Source of the DNA: Aureitalea sp. L0-47
GTDB lineage: Bacteria; Bacteroidota; Bacteroidia; Flavobacteriales; Flavobacteriaceae
Direction of reading: 5' to 3'
DNA: 64,000 bases
Assembly: GCF_026126405.1 (NCBI RefSeq)
Contig: NZ_JAFMTQ010000010.1
Coordinates: 60,473 to 124,472, forward strand
The notes beneath the pieces were generated by a model. The model saw only the letters and a list, made by a program, of their open reading frames with translations. It was not told where the DNA came from and ran no database searches. The translations under genes were made by a program, and so were the position numbers. This document shows positions 27,713 to 36,199 of the stretch, one piece after another (positions within the stretch are counted from its first letter, which is position 1; the number at the start of each line of letters is the position of its first letter).

Positions 27713-28804
27713 ATGAATAAATTCTCCTTTCTGATCGTATTTTTGGCTACGTTTGGTCTACAGGCCCAAAAGGACTCGACCTTTGTGGATAGCAGGCCTA
27801 CCGTCTTGGGAATTAGTTTCGATTATGCGGCTTTGCTGAAGCATACAGACTTTCTACGCGAACTGGATGATTCCTATCCTGTGGCGATCCGACTGGACTG
27901 GAGCAAGCACCTCATTACTAAGAAGTCCTGGGATTTTTGTAATTGTTTTCCACGGGTAGGTGTTAGCGTTGCCTACTGGAACTGGGACAGCCCGGATGTA
28001 TTGGGTAGCGGATTTAGTGCGTTAGGATACCTGGAACCATATATGCGAACTCATAAAAGAACCAATTTCTTCTTTCGGGCGGGATTAGGCGGTGTTTACC
28101 TCACAGATCCCTACGATGAAGTGAGTAATCCATTAAATCTCTCTTATAGTACAAGGTTGGCCTATTTTCTTTTGGTAGGAGCAGGTGTGAACTATCGCAT
28201 TACGGATAAACTGAATTTACGACTTGCCGCCAAATACAATCATATTTCCAACGGAGGTAAACAAACGCCGAACAAAGGATTGAATTTTCCGTCTTTGAGT
28301 GTAGGTTTGAACACAAGCCTAACTCCAATAAGCTTTCCTGAAGTAAGAAAAAATGGTAAACGTGAACCACCCGAGCAGAGAAAACGAATTACCCTAACGC
28401 ATTTCTCCGGATGGAGCAACGCTAATGTTGGAGATAAGGATAAGTTCTATGTGTTCGGACTGGCTGCTAACTACAGTCGATGGATAGGAGGGCGGAGTGC
28501 CCTTACCATTGGTACTGAGTGGATTGCAGATTATTCCAGGAGGGAGAAGATCAAACTGGCCGGCACAGATGATTCATTTCATCAGGGAGCCGTCCTGGCA
28601 GGCCATGAATTCTGGTTGGGTAGGGTTACGTTCAGTCAGCAATTCGGACTCTATTACTATCGTGATTTTCGAGATACCGATGATGTGTATCAGCGGTATG
28701 GTTTGACCTATGAATTCGTTAAAAACATCTTCGTCGGTATGAACCTAAAAGCCCACGGACACGTGGCCGACTTCTTTGATTTTAGGCTTGGGTATCGTTT
28801 CTGA
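27713..28804 (+). CDS. PagL-like lipid A deacylase / acyloxyacyl hydrolase
   Basis: A 363-residue outer-membrane protein; the start at 27713 gives the signal peptide MNKFSFLIVFLATFGLQAQ. The first half is a PagL-like beta-barrel with the catalytic pair His177 and Ser179 in YNHISNGG. PagL enzymes remove the 3-O acyl chain of lipid A. The position 12 residues after the Ser, where Pseudomonas PagL has its catalytic Glu, is Asn191 (in KGLNFPS). The second half (from about residue 210) is a second run of amphipathic strands ending in F (LGYRF), a proper outer-membrane C terminus, so the protein is about twice the usual PagL length. Confidence 0.78.
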   Translation: MNKFSFLIVFLATFGLQAQKDSTFVDSRPTVLGISFDYAALLKHTDFLRELDDSYPVAIRLDWSKHLITKKSWDFCNCFPRVGVSVAYWNWDSPDVLGSGFSALGYLEPYMRTHKRTNFFFRAGLGGVYLTDPYDEVSNPLNLSYSTRLAYFLLVGAGVNYRITDKLNLRLAAKYNHISNGGKQTPNKGLNFPSLSVGLNTSLTPISFPEVRKNGKREPPEQRKRITLTHFSGWSNANVGDKDKFYVFGLAANYSRWIGGRSALTIGTEWIADYSRREKIKLAGTDDSFHQGAVLAGHEFWLGRVTFSQQFGLYYYRDFRDTDDVYQRYGLTYEFVKNIFVGMNLKAHGHVADFFDFRLGYRF

Positions 28805-28809
28805 AGTAA

Positions 28810-28830
28810 TTTATTCCGAAGGAAAATAAA
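28810..28830. terminator. Possible bidirectional terminator
   Basis: TTCC-GAA-GGAA hairpin extended by TTTA/TAAA with a small bulge, in the 32-bp gap between convergent genes. The stem is short and the call is weak. Confidence 0.3.
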
Positions 28831-28836
28831 ATTCCA

Positions 28837-29895
28837 CTAGGATTTCTGCTCCTGGTTGAAGTAGACGAGATAGTAGTACATCTGCTTCTCTTCGTCCCAG
28901 CCTTTTTCCACAAAACGCTCGGCGCTTTCCGGGTTGATGAAATCCATCTTGATCTGGATATTCGTGTCCAGGTTAATCACGTTCTTGATCTTTTTCCTCG
29001 CAGCAGTTACCGCTGTATTGGCGATAGGGAAGGTGGTAAGGTCCTCTATACTGTATTTTGGAGCTCGCTCTGTTTTGTAATGCCGAAATTCCGGGATCAG
29101 TTCCGGGTTATCGATCACTTCGTTCATAAAGTTTGTCTCCTCAAACTGATCGTTCTTGGCAAAGTGGTTCACCGCACGGTTCATGAACATTACCTCTTCT
29201 TTTTTATCTTCGGCCGGGAAAACCACGTCTTTTGCGAAGTCCTGGCAGAACTTGAGATAGCGTTTCGTAAAGAAATTGTCATCGGCAAAGGTGTCTACAC
29301 CGAGGAAGTTTTCCAGCCAATAACGCGTATCGTAGCGGTTACTGTCTACTGAAAGAATTTTATAACCTTCTTCCTTTTCAACGTTGAAGATGATGGCACC
29401 TTTATCGAGTTTATTCAGGCCTACTCCCTGCTGAAGTTGTGCCAGCAGCTGATTTTCACCTTCGGAAAACTGAAGGAAATCCTGTTTTAATTCAGATTTA
29501 AAAATACCAATACCATCCACTTTTTCATTGTCCAGCTGAAGCCCTTCAAGATAGGCTACATATACTTCACCGCTCTTGATATGAGGGTGCATCGATTGAT
29601 CGAATAAGTACTTTGTAATTTTTTTACTCACTTCATGGATACTGTCCGGCGTATCAAAAACCGAACTCACCATATTGTAGAGGTCGTGGAACTCAAGGTC
29701 GGCTTCATGTGTAAACTGAAAATAACTCTCCTCTTTATCGCGAAACGGTTTCAGAAAGAACTCTTTCAGCAATGGAGTAAGCTCATCATCTGCTTCATGA
29801 GGATTCTCTGAGAGTAGAATTCCTTCATTCCTGCTTTTGTTACCTACTCTGTGAATTGATAAAGAAGCAATGTGGGTATTGTATAGGTTGATCAT
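28837..29895 (-). CDS. Nucleoid-associated protein (NdpA/YejK-like)
   Basis: A 352-residue protein of the 37-kDa nucleoid-associated family (E. coli YejK/NdpA). The N terminus NLYNTHIASLSIHRVGNKSRNEG, the middle LAYLEG-like VAYLEGLQLDNEKVDGIGIFKSE, the YWLENFLG segment and the SIEDLTTFPIANTAVTAARKKIKN region are characteristic. The E. coli protein copurifies with the nucleoid and its role is unclear. It stands alone on the minus strand, 37 nt downstream of the pRiA4b-like gene's stop, and could be read with it. Confidence 0.85.
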   Translation of the reverse strand: MINLYNTHIASLSIHRVGNKSRNEGILLSENPHEADDELTPLLKEFFLKPFRDKEESYFQFTHEADLEFHDLYNMVSSVFDTPDSIHEVSKKITKYLFDQSMHPHIKSGEVYVAYLEGLQLDNEKVDGIGIFKSELKQDFLQFSEGENQLLAQLQQGVGLNKLDKGAIIFNVEKEEGYKILSVDSNRYDTRYWLENFLGVDTFADDNFFTKRYLKFCQDFAKDVVFPAEDKKEEVMFMNRAVNHFAKNDQFEETNFMNEVIDNPELIPEFRHYKTERAPKYSIEDLTTFPIANTAVTAARKKIKNVINLDTNIQIKMDFINPESAERFVEKGWDEEKQMYYYLVYFNQEQKS

Positions 29896-29932
29896 TTGGA
29901 GGTAGTAGTATTAATTTTGAAGTGTATATGTC

Positions 29933-30439
29933 TTAGTTCCAGTTTGCGTCAAAATCGAGATTTTCGAGATCTTCAGGGTCGAATCCCATCTCTTCATCAT
30001 CGTCATCTGAACCTTCAGCGATAAACTCCTTTTCGGGTGCTTCTTCGGGAATCTGACCGTGCGCGAACATCAGGTTCGGGTAAGAGCGGCCCTCTTCTGC
30101 TTCGGCAATTTCGGCCAGTTCAACCATGAATGTCCACATACTAAGGAAGTCGTAAACGTAGATGAGACGAGTTTGGTCTTCATTCAGTAATGAGTCCAGT
30201 GAAGTTTGTGCCATGACAAGAACATCTCCGGGTTTCTCACCCATATCGAACAAAGCGATCTCTTCTCCCTGTTCCCACAATTCGTTGCTGAGGTAAAAAG
30301 AGGCCATTTCCTGACCGCCAAATCCAAACGACTGCGTTATGCTGTTGTGGAAATCCTCGAAAGTGCTTTCTCCTTCTATCTCGATATCCCGGAATACATC
30401 TTCCTGTGTGTCCAGGATCACTCTGAAACGGTAGATCAT
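29933..30439 (-). CDS. Plasmid pRiA4b ORF-3-like protein
   Basis: A 168-residue cytoplasmic protein of the pRiA4b ORF-3 / IS1096-passenger-like fold. The N terminus YRFRVILDTQEDVFRDIEIEGESTFEDFHNSI and the later IYVYDFLSMWTFMVEL (YxYDFGDxWxHxIxL in the family) are typical. The C terminus is an acidic tail (AEGSDDDDEEMGFDPEDLENLDFD). Despite the family name there is no transposon here. In Bacteroidota the gene is a single, stable chromosomal copy. Function unknown. Confidence 0.85.
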   Translation of the reverse strand: MIYRFRVILDTQEDVFRDIEIEGESTFEDFHNSITQSFGFGGQEMASFYLSNELWEQGEEIALFDMGEKPGDVLVMAQTSLDSLLNEDQTRLIYVYDFLSMWTFMVELAEIAEAEEGRSYPNLMFAHGQIPEEAPEKEFIAEGSDDDDEEMGFDPEDLENLDFDANWN

Positions 30440-30478
30440 TTTAGCTTAATTTGAACTGCAAAGATACTTCTTTCCGAT

Positions 30479-31492
30479 CTATTTTGAGAACCTGTGAAGC
30501 GTGAATGTCATAGCTGCTAAAAGGAAGAATGCCATTACCTGGTGCAGAACGCCTAGCCATACCGGTACCTGCAGGATCAGCGTAAACACTCCCAGTACGA
30601 ATTGTACGATCACAAGTCCCAATAACCAATTAACACCTTTCTTCTGAAGGGCTGTTGTCGCCTTCTTTTTCGCCTTATACCAGATGGCGATAATAAAAGC
30701 TACAACTATATAGGCCAGGTAACGGTGTACAAACTGAACGCCACTTTTACCTTCTACGAAGTTCTTCCAGACTGGCGATTGTTCCATGGTTACAGTTTCG
30801 TGGATGAGTTTTCCATCACTCATTAAAGGCCAGTTATTATGGATCCAACCCGCATCCAAGCCCGCCACAAAAGCACCCCAGATGATCTGAAGCAGAAGAA
30901 TAACTAATCCAAAGCGGATGAAATTTCTGAAACCCTTTTCGATCTGTTTCCGTTTGGGATAGATCAGGTCAAGGGCAACCCAAAGTGTGAAGGCAAAGGT
31001 TAGGAAAGCCGTTGTTAGGTGCATAGCAAGTCGGTAATGACTTACATCAGGTCGATCTATCAGCCCGCTTTTCACCATGTACCAGCCCAGAAAGCCCTGA
31101 AATCCTCCGAGGAACAATAAGACTATACATTTTCGAATGGTAGGTTTGGACAGTTGTTTCCGAATAAGAAAATAGAGAAATGGTACTATAAAGACAATAC
31201 CAATGAAGCGACCGATGACCCGGTGTATCCATTCCCAGAAATAAATATCCTTGAATTCCTCCAGGGTCATATTGTAGTTCAGTTTCTGGTATTCGGGATA
31301 TTGTTTGTAAAGGTCGAATGCTTCCTTCCACTCGATTTGATTCATAGGTGGAATGGTCCCGGAAATTAACCGGTAATTCGACATTGACAGACCTGAGTGG
31401 GTCAAGCGTGTGATTCCTCCAACCACAACCATCACGAAAATCAGTGTACATCCAATAAGTAGCCAGGTAATTACTTTTCTATTGTCCTTCAT
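30479..31492 (-). CDS. ctaA: Heme A synthase (COX15/CtaA)
   Basis: Oxidises heme O to heme A for cytochrome oxidase. The 337-residue inner-membrane protein has eight predicted helices in two four-helix halves. Heme-ligand histidines are in WEWIHRVIGR, SHYRLAMHL, FVHRYLAY and the C-terminal LGVLHQVMAFFL. The conserved GGITRLTHSGLSM near residue 25 is present. No cytochrome oxidase genes lie nearby. Upstream is the octamer/heptamer array separating it from the CCA gene. Confidence 0.95.
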   Translation of the reverse strand: MKDNRKVITWLLIGCTLIFVMVVVGGITRLTHSGLSMSNYRLISGTIPPMNQIEWKEAFDLYKQYPEYQKLNYNMTLEEFKDIYFWEWIHRVIGRFIGIVFIVPFLYFLIRKQLSKPTIRKCIVLLFLGGFQGFLGWYMVKSGLIDRPDVSHYRLAMHLTTAFLTFAFTLWVALDLIYPKRKQIEKGFRNFIRFGLVILLLQIIWGAFVAGLDAGWIHNNWPLMSDGKLIHETVTMEQSPVWKNFVEGKSGVQFVHRYLAYIVVAFIIAIWYKAKKKATTALQKKGVNWLLGLVIVQFVLGVFTLILQVPVWLGVLHQVMAFFLLAAMTFTLHRFSK

Positions 31493-31517
31493 AGCCGTAC
31501 TTTTTTATACTACTAGA

Positions 31518-31582
31518 TTAGTATTTTCAATATGTTGGTAGGTTGATGTGTTAGTATTTTAGTATGTTAGATTGTTAGTAGG
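31518..31582. repeat. 8-bp repeat array, ctaA-cca gap
   Basis: TTAG occurs at 31551, 31559, 31567 and 31575, and TTAA at 31583, exactly 8 bp apart, with units of the form TTAGTATN. Degenerate units extend back to 31518. The array is on the 5' side (+ strand) of a 7-bp C/A-rich array. Confidence 0.75.
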
Positions 31583-31584
31583 TT

Positions 31585-31660
31585 AACCCACAACCCACAA
31601 CCCACAACCCACAACCCACAACATCTTACTCATCACTCATCACCCTTCACTCTTCACCTT
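31585..31660. repeat. 7-bp repeat array running into the end of the CCA gene
   Basis: Four perfect CAACCCA units (31591-31618) with a partial unit before them, then degenerate 7-mers (ATCACTC, ATCACCC, TTCACTC, TTCACCT) continuing to about 31660. The stop codon of the CCA gene is at 31640-31642, so its last codons are made of repeat units. Confidence 0.8.
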
Positions 31661-33067
31661 CAATCCGATCTCTTTCCCTTTCTTCAGCATGTATTGCTTC
31701 GCAGCCTCGTACTCATTGGGAATTTCACCTTCGAGTATGGCTTCCTTTATTGCGTCTTTTATGATTCCTATTTCCCTGGAAGGTTGTATATCGAAGGTCT
31801 TCATGATCTCTTCGCCACTCACGGGTGGCTGGAAGTTTCTAATGTGATCTCGCTCTTCAACTTCCAAGATCTTGTCTCGGACACGCTGAAAGTTCTGGTG
31901 GTATTTTTTAAATCGTTTCGGATTTTTTGTGGTGATGTCCGCTTCGCAAAGTGTCATAAGGTCATCCACATAATCGCCTGCATCAAATACCAGCCTGCGT
32001 ATTGCACTATCTGTAACTTCTGAAGCCAACACTATGGGCCTCGAACTCATCAATACCATCTTTTGAACGAACTTCATGTGTTCGTTAAGCGGCATCTTCA
32101 TTCGTTTAAACAGTTTATACACCATCTTCGACCCTACGAATTCATGTCCGTGGAAGGTCCAGCCCAGCTTTTTATCGAAGCGTTTGGTAGGTGCTTTTCC
32201 GATATCGTGCAATAGTGCTGCCCACCGCAGCCACAGGTTGTCAGTGGCTTCGGCAATATTATCAACCACTTCGAGGGTGTGCCAGAAATTATCTTTGTGA
32301 CGTTGCCCTTCTACTTCCTCTATTCCCTGAAGCGCAAGTAATTCAGGGAAAATATGATTAAGCAATCCAGTTTTCCGCAGTAAAGCAAAGCCTTTTGATG
32401 GTTTGTCTGAAAGAAGGATCTTATTGACTTCGTCTATAATCCTTTCTTTAGATATGATCTTGATCCGGTCGGCATTCCGTGTTATTGATTCCAGACTATC
32501 GGCTTCGATGGTGAAATCCAGTTGTGTTGCAAAACGGATTGCCCTAAGCATCCTCAACGGGTCATCGCTATAGGTAATATCTGGGTCTAAAGGGGTTCTA
32601 ATTATTTTTTTCTGAAGATCATTCAGGCCGTTGAATGGATCAAGGAGTTTGCCGAAGCTTTCTTCCTGAAGGCTCAAGGCAAGTGCGTTGATCGTGAAAT
32701 CCCTGCGATTCTGGTCATCTTCCAGGGTGCCATTCTCTACGGAAGGTTTCCTGCTATCCTCGCTGTAGCTCTCTTTTCGGGCTCCAACGAATTCCAGCTC
32801 GATTCCCGCCGACTTCAGCATGGCAGTACCATAGGTTTTAAAGATCACAACCTTTGGCTTGCCCGGTAGTAAAGCCGATACCTCGTTTGCAAGATCGATC
32901 CCGCTACCAACAGCAACGATATCGATGTCCTTGGCACTTTTTCGATCGAGCAGATAATCTCGCACATAACCACCAATAACGTAACACTCGAGATCGAGGT
33001 TACTGGCCGCTTGTGTGATCACCCGAAAAACCGGGTCTGATATGGCATTTTTATACGCTCCAGACAT
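31640..33067 (-). CDS. CCA tRNA nucleotidyltransferase / poly(A) polymerase family with HD domain
   Basis: Adds or repairs the 3' CCA of tRNA. The 475-residue protein has the class II polymerase head GGYVRDYLLDRKSAKDIDIVAVG with the catalytic D-x-D (DID), then the RRDFTINALALSL and DDPLRMLRAIRFA motifs. From about residue 230 an HD phosphohydrolase domain follows (HTLEVVDN, WAALLHDIGK, HGHE), which in this family gives phosphatase activity. The last ~7 residues (KVKSEG) are encoded by the degenerate 7-bp repeats, so the C terminus may differ between strains. Confidence 0.92.
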   Translation of the reverse strand: MSGAYKNAISDPVFRVITQAASNLDLECYVIGGYVRDYLLDRKSAKDIDIVAVGSGIDLANEVSALLPGKPKVVIFKTYGTAMLKSAGIELEFVGARKESYSEDSRKPSVENGTLEDDQNRRDFTINALALSLQEESFGKLLDPFNGLNDLQKKIIRTPLDPDITYSDDPLRMLRAIRFATQLDFTIEADSLESITRNADRIKIISKERIIDEVNKILLSDKPSKGFALLRKTGLLNHIFPELLALQGIEEVEGQRHKDNFWHTLEVVDNIAEATDNLWLRWAALLHDIGKAPTKRFDKKLGWTFHGHEFVGSKMVYKLFKRMKMPLNEHMKFVQKMVLMSSRPIVLASEVTDSAIRRLVFDAGDYVDDLMTLCEADITTKNPKRFKKYHQNFQRVRDKILEVEERDHIRNFQPPVSGEEIMKTFDIQPSREIGIIKDAIKEAILEGEIPNEYEAAKQYMLKKGKEIGLKVKSEG

Positions 33068-33127
33068 CTTCAGAAAAACTCTGGCAAAGTTACGATTTAG
33101 GCAGGCTGCCTACAAGATGGAACACTG

Positions 33128-33688
33128 TTAATTTCTCAGGACTTTCACATTGCCATCTTTACTTAGTTTGATCACTGCGGATGGTTTGCTTCCATTCTTC
33201 TTCCTGTCCCAATCTACGATATGGTCAACACCATCCTTGATTTCCTGAGCGATTTCCTCGAAATTTGAAGGAGTAGGAGAACCACTTGGATTAGCCGATG
33301 TAGAAACAATAGGTTTCCGAAACCTCTTTACCAATTCGTTGCAAAAAGTATTTCTTACCACCCGAATTCCCAGGGTATTGTCCTCAGCTACCAGGTTTTC
33401 TGCCACTCGAATAGGATTGTCGTAAACAATAGTTGTTGGTTTGGCAGCGTATTTAAGTATGTCATAGGCCACTTCAGGAACATCTTCCACAAACTGACTC
33501 AGCATTTTAAAATCGGAGACCAGGCAAATGAGGGCCTTGCTTTCGTGGCGCTTCTTCAATGCGTAGACTTTTTCGATGGCCGATGGATTCGTTGCATCAC
33601 AGCCAATTCCCCATACCGTATCGGTAGGGTAGAGGATGAGACCGCCGCGTTTCAGGACAGCGAGCGCCTCTCTTACCTCATCCATCAT
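33128..33688 (-). CDS. L-threonylcarbamoyladenylate synthase (TsaC/Sua5 family)
   Basis: Makes threonylcarbamoyl-AMP from threonine, bicarbonate and ATP for the t6A37 modification of tRNAs. The Sua5/YciO/YrdC fold is shown by GGLILYPTDTVWGIGCDATN at the N terminus, KR(H)ESKALICLV, and the STSANPSGSPTP block. I prefer the start at 33688 (MMDEVREAL): it overlaps the upstream glycosyltransferase stop by 11 nt. A longer version from 33712 is possible. At ~186 residues it is a single-domain TsaC-like form, without the C-terminal Sua5 domain. Confidence 0.9.
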   Translation of the reverse strand: MMDEVREALAVLKRGGLILYPTDTVWGIGCDATNPSAIEKVYALKKRHESKALICLVSDFKMLSQFVEDVPEVAYDILKYAAKPTTIVYDNPIRVAENLVAEDNTLGIRVVRNTFCNELVKRFRKPIVSTSANPSGSPTPSNFEEIAQEIKDGVDHIVDWDRKKNGSKPSAVIKLSKDGNVKVLRN

Positions 33689-34589
33689 ATGTTCGTTCCT
33701 CTTGTTTTTCACGAAGTGAGTTTTTCATGTATCCGCCTCCCACTATGGTGGAAAGGAGATACCATTTCTTTGGTTTTAGCAAAAGTACGATGAAGAGATA
33801 AAACTTGATGAACAGGAACTTCAGAAATCCGAAGTTTTTCTTTGTAACGTACAGGTAGGAACGATAGGCTTCTTTGTTTATCTCCCTGGATTTGCCTATG
33901 CTAACCCCTTGATAGTGGAGTATTTTGGCCTCAGGTACAAGTACCGTTTTATAACCTGATTTCCGAAGTCGGTGACATAGATCCATTTCTTCCCAATAGA
34001 GAAAGATCTTAGTGTCGAATCCACCAATAGTTTCAAAAGCATCCTTTCTGAAGAAAAGAAAAGCCCCATTCACCCAATCAACGGTAATAGGTTCTTTGTA
34101 CTCAATCTTTCGCTTCGGGTATCGATTGGGGTTGGTCTTTTCCAGGAACCCCCTTCCGAAAAGGAGTCGGCGAAAACCTTTGTTATGATCGAAGGAAGGA
34201 ACCAATTGATCGTTCTCATCGTAGTTCTGTGCGGTACAAACACCTACATGAGGATGTTGGTCCATATAGTTGGTTAGAAGAGATAAACAATCGTTTATGA
34301 GGAGGGCATCGTTATTCAGAAATAGAACATAGCGGGCATTCGAATGTTCTGCTCCACACATATTCCCACCACCGAATCCGGTATTGACCTCGGACCGCAT
34401 TAATTTGCATCGAGGATCTGAGGGGAAATTCTTTTTCAGGTTTTCATAGTCTTCGATCTCCGAATTATTGTCGACAACGATAATCTGGTAAGAAATGTTA
34501 TCTGAAGTCATCTCTACAACAGTCCTGATACATTCCAAAGTGAATTTGGAAGTGTTATAGTTAATTAAAACGACTGCAACATCAATCAT
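33678..34589 (-). CDS. Glycosyltransferase family 2 (rhamnosyltransferase-like)
   Basis: A 303-residue GT2 enzyme starting at 34589 (MIDVAVVLINYNTSKF). The DxD-type motif is in VLFLNNDALL. WVNGAFLFFRKDAFETIGGFD and WEEMDLCHRLRKSGYK are of the WbbL/rhamnosyltransferase type, with the catalytic-base E-x-x-D-L block. The last ~45 residues are hydrophobic (FLFIKFYLFIVLLL) and likely sit in the membrane. It marks the left edge of the surface-glycan cluster. Donor and acceptor sugars are unknown. Confidence 0.9.
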   Translation of the reverse strand: MIDVAVVLINYNTSKFTLECIRTVVEMTSDNISYQIIVVDNNSEIEDYENLKKNFPSDPRCKLMRSEVNTGFGGGNMCGAEHSNARYVLFLNNDALLINDCLSLLTNYMDQHPHVGVCTAQNYDENDQLVPSFDHNKGFRRLLFGRGFLEKTNPNRYPKRKIEYKEPITVDWVNGAFLFFRKDAFETIGGFDTKIFLYWEEMDLCHRLRKSGYKTVLVPEAKILHYQGVSIGKSREINKEAYRSYLYVTKKNFGFLKFLFIKFYLFIVLLLKPKKWYLLSTIVGGGYMKNSLREKQEERTYDG

Positions 34590-34645
34590 AGATAATCTGT
34601 TCAAGCGAAGACTTTTCCTTATTTTCGTTAAAAATACAATAACAT

Positions 34646-35242
34646 ATGGGCCTACGATCGAAATTTAGGCAATATCAACTGCACAGAAGACTTCCAATGG
34701 AGAAGTATATTCCCACAAACAAGCGGAAACCGGAGAAAATGTTAGATGTGGTTACTGCCTGGGCGGGATTAGAACTAATTGTTGAAGATATACTGGAACG
34801 ATTTAATATAGGCAGAGACTCCTGTATAGAGTTCGGTGTGGAATTTGGATATTCTTCGGTGGTGTTTTCTAATTACTTTAAAAAAGTGACTGGTGTTGAT
34901 ATTTTTATTGGTGATGAACATACCGATTTTAAAGGGGATCACTACGATAAAACAAAGGCTTCTTTAGCCGAATACAAGAATATCGAATTAATAAAGTCAG
35001 ATTATCGGGACTGGATCAAAGAGGATCAAAAACAGTACGATTTTGCTCATGTAGATATTGTACATAACTATAAAGAGACCTACGAATGTGGTCTTTGGGC
35101 GTCACAGCACAGTAGCTGTACTATCTTTCATGACACGGAGAGTTTTCCTGAAGTCCGCAGAGCGGTAATTGATATTGCCAAAGCTACCGGAAAGCGCGTA
35201 TATAATTATCCTTACCATAATGGACTAGGAATTATTGTGTAA
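34646..35242 (+). CDS. Class I SAM-dependent methyltransferase-like protein
   Basis: A 198-residue protein with a Rossmann methyltransferase core. The SAM loop is IEFGVEFGYSSVVFS (E/DxGxxxG pattern), the acidic end of strand 2 is TGVDIF, and strand 4 is YDFAHVDIVHNYKETYECG. The form recalls the Methyltransf_24 group next to sugar genes, which methylate or are inactive. It is followed by a GT-B-like gene 9 nt later on the same strand, forming a two-gene unit. Confidence 0.75.
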   Translation: MGLRSKFRQYQLHRRLPMEKYIPTNKRKPEKMLDVVTAWAGLELIVEDILERFNIGRDSCIEFGVEFGYSSVVFSNYFKKVTGVDIFIGDEHTDFKGDHYDKTKASLAEYKNIELIKSDYRDWIKEDQKQYDFAHVDIVHNYKETYECGLWASQHSSCTIFHDTESFPEVRRAVIDIAKATGKRVYNYPYHNGLGIIV

Positions 35243-35251
35243 CTCTATGGT

Positions 35252-36199
35252 ATGACTAATAGAAGAATACTTGTTATAGCACCCTATGCTTTTGGGTATA
35301 CATTTCACATCGCGAGAGCTCTCAATGATTATCCTGGTGTAAATGCATCCATACTATATGTAGATCGGCCGGCTTTTGCGTACCGAAATTTTATGCACAA
35401 AGCCAGCAATTTTATCTCCAAAACCTTCCTGGGAAAGAATCTCAAGAAAACATTCGTAAGTCAAAGACTGAAAGCGAACATTTCTGAGTTAGGAAAACAG
35501 GATACGATCTTTATAATACGTCCTGATATGCTGGATGATGAGCTATTGGGCTTTATTAAAGGTTATACAAACAAGTTCCTCGCCTATTATTACGACAGCA
35601 CCCGAAGATTCCCAAGAAAAGCAGAGATTGGATCCTTCTTCGACACAGTCTATAGCTACGATAAAGAAGATGTGGCAAAATTCGGATTTCAATTTCTAAC
35701 CAATTATATCTATGATGAAAGTGACAGGTCCGAATATGAATACCAGTTCTTTAATATTTCGACCTTTGATTTTCGATTTCCTGCTCTTGAGAAACTCGCG
35801 GCGTATATAAAGCAGCAGGCCTGGACTTATAAGATCCTGGTCTATAACGGAAGTGATATGCCAGCTACGAACGTTGAAATTATTACAGAACAGTTCTCTA
35901 TTGAAGATGTTTCAGAAAAAATAAAAAATTGCAAGATTCTCCTGGAGATTCAGCGAAGCGATCAAATTGGACTTTCCTTCAGGTGTATGGAAGCACTCGG
36001 ACATAGAAAAAAGCTAATTACTACCAATAAGGATATAGTAAATTATGATTTTTACGATTCGCAAAATATCCTTGTATTAGATGAAAACAACTATCATATA
36101 CCTTCGGAGTTTGTGAATAGCCCTTATGCAGAAGTCACAGAATCAGTATTGTCAAAATATCGAGTAGAGAATTGGGTTCGCCCCATATTTAATCTTTGA
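35252..36199 (+). CDS. Putative GT-B glycosyltransferase-like protein
   Basis: A 315-residue protein with a Rossmann-type N terminus (RILVIAPYAFGYTFHIARAL) and a C-terminal part with DVSEKIKNCKILLEIQRSDQIGLSFRCMEALGHRKKLITTN, which fits the nucleotide-sugar binding half of GT-B enzymes of the CgeB/LPS-biosynthesis type. No catalytic motif can be named. Its 3' end overlaps the convergent GT4 gene by 11 nt (36189-36199). Called from fold likeness and context only. Confidence 0.65.
   Translation: MTNRRILVIAPYAFGYTFHIARALNDYPGVNASILYVDRPAFAYRNFMHKASNFISKTFLGKNLKKTFVSQRLKANISELGKQDTIFIIRPDMLDDELLGFIKGYTNKFLAYYYDSTRRFPRKAEIGSFFDTVYSYDKEDVAKFGFQFLTNYIYDESDRSEYEYQFFNISTFDFRFPALEKLAAYIKQQAWTYKILVYNGSDMPATNVEIITEQFSIEDVSEKIKNCKILLEIQRSDQIGLSFRCMEALGHRKKLITTNKDIVNYDFYDSQNILVLDENNYHIPSEFVNSPYAEVTESVLSKYRVENWVRPIFNL

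Noticed and set aside
29933..30439. The pRiA4b ORF-3/IS1096-passenger name as a sign of an insertion sequence
   Set aside because: No transposase, no terminal inverted repeats and no target duplications are seen around it; the name only reflects a family.
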